Origin: Isoetes taiwanensis
Taxonomy: Eukaryota > Streptophyta > Lycopodiopsida > Isoetales > Isoetaceae
NCBI GenBank assembly: GCA_021234155.1
Contig: JAJEKV010000013.1
Location: forward strand, 5,584,775-5,648,774
DNA: 64,000 bases
Direction of reading: 5' to 3'
Under the pieces are notes generated by a model. It made no database searches and was not told where the DNA came from. It saw only the letters and a program-made list of their open reading frames with translations. This document shows positions 57,810-64,000 of this stretch, one piece after another. The stretch's first letter is position 1; each line of letters starts with the position of its first letter. A program made the position numbers and the translations under genes.

Positions 57810-57963
57810 CAAGTGGCAACCGGAAGATAATTCTTTATGATATGGATGGGCTTTATCTTTTATTGAGTTCAAACCTAAGCCCCTTGTAACATTGATAATG
57901 CCCATGCAGTGATCTACTTTAGGTATAACATAAAAAAAAGATACTTATATGCCATCCATTTCT

Positions 57964-58212
57964 GGGTGTAAATTCACTAATGGTACCCCAAGAAGTGCAA
58001 AAGCACTTGTCCGATCATAAAACACGAGCATTAACACTAGTTGATTTCATTCTTACCCTATTTATAGCATACGACCAAATAATCTTGCATGAAAGGCTAT
58101 CTCTTAGTGTCTTCTGATATCATTGTCAGCCTTGTTATTCATGGATTTCAAGAAGCACTTAAAGCACTTGTCCGGACAGTGCTTTTGGGGTACCATTAAA
58201 GAATTTATACCC
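57964..58212. mobile_element. Foldback MITE, about 250 bp
   Basis: Left GGGTGTAAATTCACTAATGG then TACCCCAAGAAGTGC is matched on the right by the reverse complement of GCTTTTGGGGTACCATTAAA and GAATTTATACCC. GCACTTGTCCG words occur near both arms. A target duplication was not resolved, so the superfamily is open. Confidence 0.7.
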
Positions 58213-60600
58213 TTCTTTTAGATTTGGGATTTAAATTATACCTAAGATGCTTGTTAGTCAGTAATACTTGTTTGTTTGTGCATCCAAGATTGAAATGATG
58301 TTCTTGAAATTGAGATTCAAAGGTTCTATGCAAAATTATCACCTTGTGTTAAAAGAGACAATGATGCTCATATGATATAAACACTACTAATTGCATATGA
58401 TCTCTACTTCAAGAAGAGGTCATCTCTTGTGGTAAGTCATAGATATAAATAAGACAAAGCTCAGTTTCTACAGTAATTATAAGATTGCCACTTTCACTTT
58501 CACATCCTTCTGTTGGCTAAGCTTTATGCTCTTTATATCAATTTCAGTTGTGGCATGTCGGAGCCATCTGAGTAAGTTTTGTAATGGCAAGTGATGAAGG
58601 TATGTTACCGTCAATGCCAAACCAATCGTTATAGTGTTGCAGTCAACAATCAAACACTAATATTATGCACAAACACCATAAATGACCAGCATAATATGCT
58701 GCCGTAACTATCACTGCAAACTCCATATCACAATGTCAGCCTTCAGAAAAGGCTACATTATAACAGCGTGATGTGCTAGTAGCACCCTTTTAGGAGCTCG
58801 CCCATGCTACACAAGTCCAGGGGCCTTACGGCACAAGGGACATTAATGTATTCTATTCTATTCTATTCTATTTGGTAGGAATTTCACAATGGTGCATCCA
58901 TACTTGTAGGAGCATTGCTCCTTTATCTTTAACTTTATCTTTATCTTTATCTTGCCACCGTAAAAAATTTGTGGATTTACATTGCACTAATCAAGCTTCT
59001 AGCTTGCCTTAGCATATATGGTTTAAAAATCATTCATGGTCAATTCAACATTACTTTGACTGCAAAAGCACACATCAACATGACAATATTAATCTGTAAA
59101 AATCGTGCAGTATTAATTGTCAATATTGTTTATAGAAACAAATAAGATTTTTTTTATTTTTTAAAGTAGGAAGTAAAGAACTGTACTTTAATACAATTAT
59201 ACAAGCCTCCGTCACAAGTTTATATGGATACTTGGACGCTTCATCACAACAATGCCTCGAATGTATTGTCTTGCTCACATCCTTCTCATGATGGCATTTT
59301 CAATAAAAGTTAACTACACATTCATGATACAACATTGAATACAAGATGCATATTTACCAGAATAACCCTAGATGCCCCTCCATTCTATAGCCATTATTGG
59401 CATGTTTGGCAATAAGTAACATAGAACCAAGTTTGAGTACCTCCTTAGACGAATATGAGCAGAACATGCAATTAAAAAATTGTATCTGATATTACTTGTA
59501 GATTGAGTTGATGTTCCAAACAAACTGTCTGACTAGATGAAGAACTTGCTTGATGATCATATATCATTCTAAAACTGATCAAACATTCCATAACCTGTTC
59601 AAAAATCACAATGTTTGATGAGCGTTAACATCGTGCAGTGCCCCAAAATGGTCAAGCAAATTTGCTAGAGGATATATGAGGAAAGAATAAGATAAATAGA
59701 GAACCTGTTTGCAAATCTGTTTGCAACATCTGCAGATTTATTCTTGTTAACTCTATCAGAAAGTTATGCTCGTTAGAAAATCATTCTTCCACTGCGAACA
59801 AATTTTCAATCTCTTTGTTTTTTGCACATCTACCCTCTTTGGAGCTATGTTCAAAAAGCACAAAATAGACATCCAAAAATTGAAAAGGCTGAGAAGCAAG
59901 GCAATTAGACTTCAAATAGAGATGTCACAAACTTCTTCATCCTTGCCACATATGGATACGACTTGCTGATATTTAAGAGATTGTAATTCCCATTTTCCCA
60001 TACAAGAAAACATGACAAAACAAGCCTAACACTTACTATCATGGCTAAAATTATCAAACTTTGCTACCAATTTAAAAGCAAAAAATATTATTGCCATCCA
60101 TCCAACTACTTTCAACATTTCTCCAAGCCAACTGAAAGGCTGCCTTCATTAGGTCATAATAGCCAGACCTGCAGCCTATGTACAATGGAAGTTTTAGCCC
60201 ATAATTCATAGGTATAATTGCTCTGCATGTTGTGAATTTTAGGCCCACTAAAGCACACAGACATCTCAATCCACCAAATACACCGAGGTGTGCAGCATTT
60301 TACTCTTACTAAATCTGTCAGGCTTTATATGAGTCACTAGTACATCCTCAAACAATCTGTTGTGCCATAATCTAATGACTTGGGAGAACTAGCATAACCA
60401 TGACTACTTTCCCACCAGTGATTTCAATATACAACCAGGACAATATAATGTAGAAAGCCAGAGACTACTGCTGGAGAAAATTTAAGAACACTTACCTCCT
60501 ACAAGAGATAAGACTTCTACAATATAGAGCATAGATTTATAAGGACACTCCATTTGGATTATCTTAGTTGCATATATGTCTAAATATTCTAGTATATTAC
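58213..60600. other. No recognisable gene; short simple repeats
   Basis: Two short simple repeats: TTCTA units near 58850-58871 and CTTTAT units near 58920-58952. A plus-strand frame at 59766-59969 and a minus-strand frame at 60072-60269 (LMKAAFQLAWRNVESSWMDG) look faintly protein-like but I cannot place them. Confidence 0.5.
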
Positions 60601-60605
60601 TTTTT

Positions 60606-60780
60606 GGGGCATGGTCTAGTGGTAGGACCTTAAACTGCCACAACTGAGGTCACGAATTCAAGTATGGCCTACATCGGTCTAGTAATGGAGACTTTAAAAT
60701 CCATTTCTAAGATAAGATCATAGGTTCAATTATGACCAATCGGTCCTACGATAGAGAGTTTAAATCTGCCTATGTAATAT
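60606..60780 (+). mobile_element. tRNA-Gly-derived SINE with duplicated half
   Basis: The head GGGGCATGGTCTAGTGGTAG carries an A box. The anticodon-loop-like CTGCCAC matches tRNA-Gly(GCC), and CACGAATTCAAGTATGG is a decayed B box. A second, partial copy follows: GATCATAGGTTCAATTATGA then CCAATCGGTCCTACGATAGA, parallel to GGCCTACATCGGTCTAGTAA in the first. No poly-A or target duplication was defined. Confidence 0.7.
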
Positions 60781-60814
60781 ATAATCACATGCAAGCAAGT
60801 TTTTAGTACAAGAT

Positions 60815-61050
60815 ATTGAGGCTAGGTGTGGTGGATTGGCTTCCATATGATATGTAGACACATCTTCTACCACAAGGGGTATCGAAGCCACGATTCTACC
60901 ACAAGGGGTATCGACGCCATGATTCGATTTGTAAAAGCTCAATACTAGATGTGGTGGATTGGCTTCCATGTGATACATAAACACATCTTCTACCACAAGG
61001 GATATCGCGGCCATGATCTGATTTGTAAGAAGCTTAATACTAGAGCTTAA
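60815..61050. repeat. Tandem repeat, about 130-bp unit
   Basis: GTGTGGTGGATTGGCTTCCA occurs at 60828 and again, as GATGTGGTGGATTGGCTTCC, at about 60950. ACACATCTTCTACCACAAGG follows each. In the first unit the phrase TTCTACCACAAGGGGTATCG is itself duplicated. The minus-strand open frame here repeats accordingly (YHMEANPPHL twice) and is not a gene. Confidence 0.88.
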
Positions 61051-61218
61051 ACATAGGGAAGCATGCTACGGATTGGATAACCTTGTGCCATTAGCCCAAG
61101 ATCGGATCGGATTGCATTCGGCGCCTTCTTCTTATCTTGTTCATTATGCTTGGAATTCCGTATCGGTGCTTTGGTGGATCTCGTTTCTATTTTGCTCTTG
61201 GTTGCACAGTGGGGGTGT

Positions 61219-61450
61219 TTGCATGAGGAATTATCATCACTCTTGTAGATTTCTTGATTCTCTTGTTTGATGTTTTCGCATGTTGAATCACCATTAACCT
61301 TGTAGATTTTTTCGTTATTCTGTTGTTTTTTGCTTGTTGCAGCGTTCGCATGTTGAATCACCATGAATTTTCTCGGTTTTCTTTGTTCTATTGTTTTTGC
61401 ATGTGGAATCCCCATTCAGCTTGTATTTCTCGTTGTTCTGTTGTTGTCTT
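61219..61450. repeat. Four degenerate copies of a 50-70 bp unit
   Basis: The unit GCATGTTGAATCACCATTAA followed by CTTGTAGATTTTTTCGTTAT and a TGTTGTTTTT end recurs near 61219, 61276, 61346 and 61397, increasingly diverged. Confidence 0.85.
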
Positions 61451-64000
61451 TGTTCGCACTAGCCCCTGCCATTTGCGGTTTCGGTTCGAGTCTGGCCACT
61501 GTTGCTGGCCTTTGGTTCGGAATTTCGTAGAGTTTGGGAGTCATTGGAGCTGGGGCCAACCATTTCCAGATTTCCCAGTTTGCAGTTAAGCCCATTTCGA
61601 TTCCTAGGCGGCGATAGGCTTCAAGTCAAGAGCCCATTCGGCTTTGGAAACTGGTGCATTAGCTTCCGGCCATCCTAGCCTTGAAACTAAAATATATGCC
61701 AGGGAATGGATCCCAATCCCAGCCGACGTTGTATTCTGAAGCGCGCTGCAGAGAGTCCGATAGGGAGCACTTAGTCTTAGTTCCTTCCTTGACCGACACA
61801 AAACGCCTCTGTTCGCCTCCATTTTTTTGGTTTTCTAGTCGCTGATCCATCCTTGTTGTCTGCGAATTCTGCGCAGCGGATTCCTCATTGGGTATGTTTG
61901 TCTTGTGGGTCCTTATCTCTGCCGCGCAACTGGGTCTGCTATTGGAGCTCTTTCACATGGTCATTTTGCCTCTTCTCTCTTTTTTGCCGATTTTCTCCTT
62001 TTGTTGGCGAATAGGTGTTCGGCATCCTCTTGGCTTCATCAATTCTTCGCATGCTGATGAACATAGGTTTTTATCCTTTGCTTGCTGGCCAGTTCCGCTC
62101 CCGGAGCTCTTGTTCTATTTATGCTGTTTTGTCTTTCGATTCTCACCATGTTTCTGCTGTATTCTGGGCTCTTTAATCTTAGGGGCATCTATTTCGGTTT
62201 TGGGGCTGTCCTTCTTGCTCATGCATGTTTTTCTATCCGTTCGCTGTTGCATGCGTCTCTAGCCCTTCGTCTGCCCCTCTGCTCCTTGTTGCTCGCTGCT
62301 GCATGCTTTTCTACCCACTCGTCGCTCTTTCCGGATTTCCCACAGACAGGCTTGAAATTTGTTTCGTTTCTTTGGGAGTCGCCCTTTTCCTGCAATTTCC
62401 TGACAGAAAGCAAGCATTTTGTATAAGAGAGTATTCGCCTTGTTCTGGTAGGAGTTTGAGCCTAAATCTAATCTTATGGGCCATTTCATTTCTAGCTTTT
62501 CCTATTCTTAGCTGCCAACTTAACGATAAACCATTTTGCACAGAGCTATTTGGGCGATTTTTACAGCAGGTTTTCAACCCGGGGCTTAGCTTTTGGGCCC
62601 AGAGCAAAGAATCGACGAGAAGAAGCTTCAAACATCAGTCCGGGGTCTTTATCCTTCTGTCCTCATTCCGGATCTTCTTCCTCTGTTTTGTCTATGTTCG
62701 ATGGTTTCTATGTTTCGCTATCACATTACCCTGCTATTATTATTTTTTGCATGGTCTAGACTTAAATGCAGTTTGTACTTGGGACATTGTAACACGGCCT
62801 CCTCAGGGCTGTACGTGGTATTTATCCCTGTTTTTCTTGCACTATTTCGTTGGAGCTAGCTTTTTTATTTGTCTACTCATGAGTTATATGCCTTTGCATT
62901 CGGCCCACGATCCATATACAGTTGAACGGAGCTTACTTCCTTCATTAGGGGTTTTTATTTGCATACATTCCGGGGGTTTTCATATTCCACACATGCATTA
63001 TTTACATATGGGCATTCTTTGTGATCAGCCATAGAGTCTATATTTGGTTCGTTTTTCTCACCATGTAGTTGGCCCATCCGATGCTACATTTGTTGATTCA
63101 CATTTGGTGTTTGGTTACGTTGTGCTGGGCGATGTTCCTTATAATATGCAATAAAGCATTTGTCTTATGTTTCTTTTTCATGTTTTTTTTTGGATCCTTA
63201 ATAAGAATGCGGTTTTATTGTCGTTTCTAAGTGTTTTTTATTTTTCTTTGAGGGGGTTGCCTCTTTATTTGTTGTTGCTCTCATGTACAAGGCAATTAAG
63301 GGATTGTAATAGGGTGCTTCATTTGGTTATGAATCTTTTTTTCCTCTGTTCTCTTTACATTTTTTCGTTTGAGTGGATCATGGGGTTTCTTGATATAAAG
63401 CACGCTCTTTCTATGTTTTTCTCATGTCTTATTCATAATTGCATTAGAATATGAGGCATCTAGGGGCTTTTGTTTTAGGGGGTGGTTTTTCCCTCCCATG
63501 TTATCTCTTTCGTATGTTACTTTTTCCAAAGTTGATGGACATCTAGTTTTTATATATGTGACATTATCCTTTGAATTTGAGGCTTTTTCATGGTTGTTTT
63601 CGGATTTTTATCCTTTGCAATTGTGTTTTTATCATGGATTCGATGCACCATACTATTTAAATGGGTCTATGCTCTCCTCCTCACTTTGTTTTTCTCTTTT
63701 TTGTGTTCGCTCACTTTTTACTTCATTTTCGCCTTGTGGTCGTTTACTTGGGATGTTGCCTTGTTTTCATAATTCTCACCTGCAAATCCCATGGTTTATT
63801 ATCTTTTTATTGCCTCTGATTTGTGGTCTCCATCTTCCCAAGGTTGCATTTGTCTTTTTACATTGATGCATTCCATTTCCATGGTAGGTTGCAGTATGGC
63901 TTCAATTAGCGTGTTATCTCTCAGACATGTATCTCTTTTGTATGTTATTTTTATAATGTGGTTCCCATGTGGTTATATGTGGCATTCTTTTTCTCAAGGT
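61451..64000. other. T-rich region without a recognisable gene
   Basis: The plus strand is strongly T-rich over A for about 2.5 kb. Long open plus-strand frames occur, the longest 62225-63034 (269 codons, Phe/Leu/Cys/Ser-rich), but they follow from the composition and resemble no protein I know. Related phrases (CTCTTTCGTATGTTACTTTT near 63510 and CTCTTTTGTATGTTATTTTT near 63928) suggest old internal repeats. It could be part of a large non-coding transposon or LTR that extends past the window. Confidence 0.5.

Larger units (their letters stand above)
52459..57822 (-). mobile_element. L1-type LINE with both ends, 10-bp TSD, internal deletion
   Basis: GAAGATAATT occurs on both sides (52449-52458 and 57823-57832). 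The T run at about 52457-52467 is the tail. In the minus direction the 5' end is only 13 nt before the ORF1 start codon at 57809. ORF1 runs to about 55700, then ORF2 remnants to 53100 and a 3' UTR. Much of the endonuclease domain is missing, and a hAT element occupies 56542-57031. This is a full-length insertion that has since decayed, or was copied from a deleted source. Confidence 0.93.

Noticed and set aside
60760-61014. Minus-strand frame with repeated YHMEANPPHL
   Set aside because: The repetition mirrors a DNA-level tandem repeat; no sign of coding constraint.
62225-63034. 269-codon plus-strand frame
   Set aside because: T-rich composition removes stops; overlapping long frames exist on both strands and no motif is visible.

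Overview
This 64 kb window is nuclear DNA from a land plant. The evidence is plant-type L1 LINEs with zf-RVT C-termini, a DUF4283 ORF1, two chromodomain Ty3/gypsy elements, a MuDR-type transposase remnant, and fragments of plant gene families (strictosidine-synthase-like, UDP-glycosyltransferase, LHT-type amino-acid transporter, NPF/PTR transporter, type II peroxiredoxin, HSP70 with a plant-like intron position). One chromovirus has a chromodomain resembling the Tcn1-like group I associate with non-seed plants and fungi, so a fern, lycophyte or bryophyte is plausible but unproven. I see no gene that is clearly intact, and no rRNA, true tRNA or CRISPR. It looks like a repeat-rich intergenic region that collects mobile elements and gene fragments.

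Layout. 0-9 kb: sparse sequence, a hairpin module at 0.55 kb, a cluster of same-strand exon fragments (HSP70, a possible nicotianamine-synthase-like piece, peroxiredoxin) at 4.4-6.5 kb, an 8-bp-TSD MITE at 7.3 kb and an ATCT microsatellite. 9.1-15.1 kb: a minus-strand LINE with a hAT insertion, a plus-strand ORF1-only LINE-like element and a MULE transposase remnant. 16.3 kb: a 420-bp polypyrimidine tract. 17.2-24.3 kb: a strictosidine-synthase-like pseudogene (minus) and a UGT pseudogene (plus), each preceded by the same hairpin module, with a minisatellite and a LINE 3' stub between them. 25-28 kb: local duplications. 28.6-35.8 kb: a minus-strand LINE split by a chromovirus (30450-35375). 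36.2-43.6 kb: a second minus-strand gypsy element. Its single recognisable LTR is swollen by three DNA transposons (hAT 36629-37446, Harbinger-like 38377-39230, MULE-like 39252-39451) and its gag is joined to RT by an internal deletion. 44.8-46.4 kb: LHT exons followed almost directly by an NPF terminal exon. 47.7-50.1 kb: unassigned coding-like fragments around a degenerate histone H3. 50.8-57.8 kb: a minisatellite, a LINE stub, and a 5.4 kb LINE with both ends and its target-site duplication visible but an internal deletion and a hAT insertion in ORF1. 58-64 kb: a MITE, a tRNA-Gly-derived SINE, tandem repeats and a T-rich stretch without a recognisable gene.

The parts do not form a working pathway. 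What links them is mobility. Three related hAT elements each keep a perfect 8-bp target duplication, two LINE insertions keep 10-11 bp duplications, and the hairpin module recurs next to captured or broken genes. That module is the best candidate here for something undescribed.
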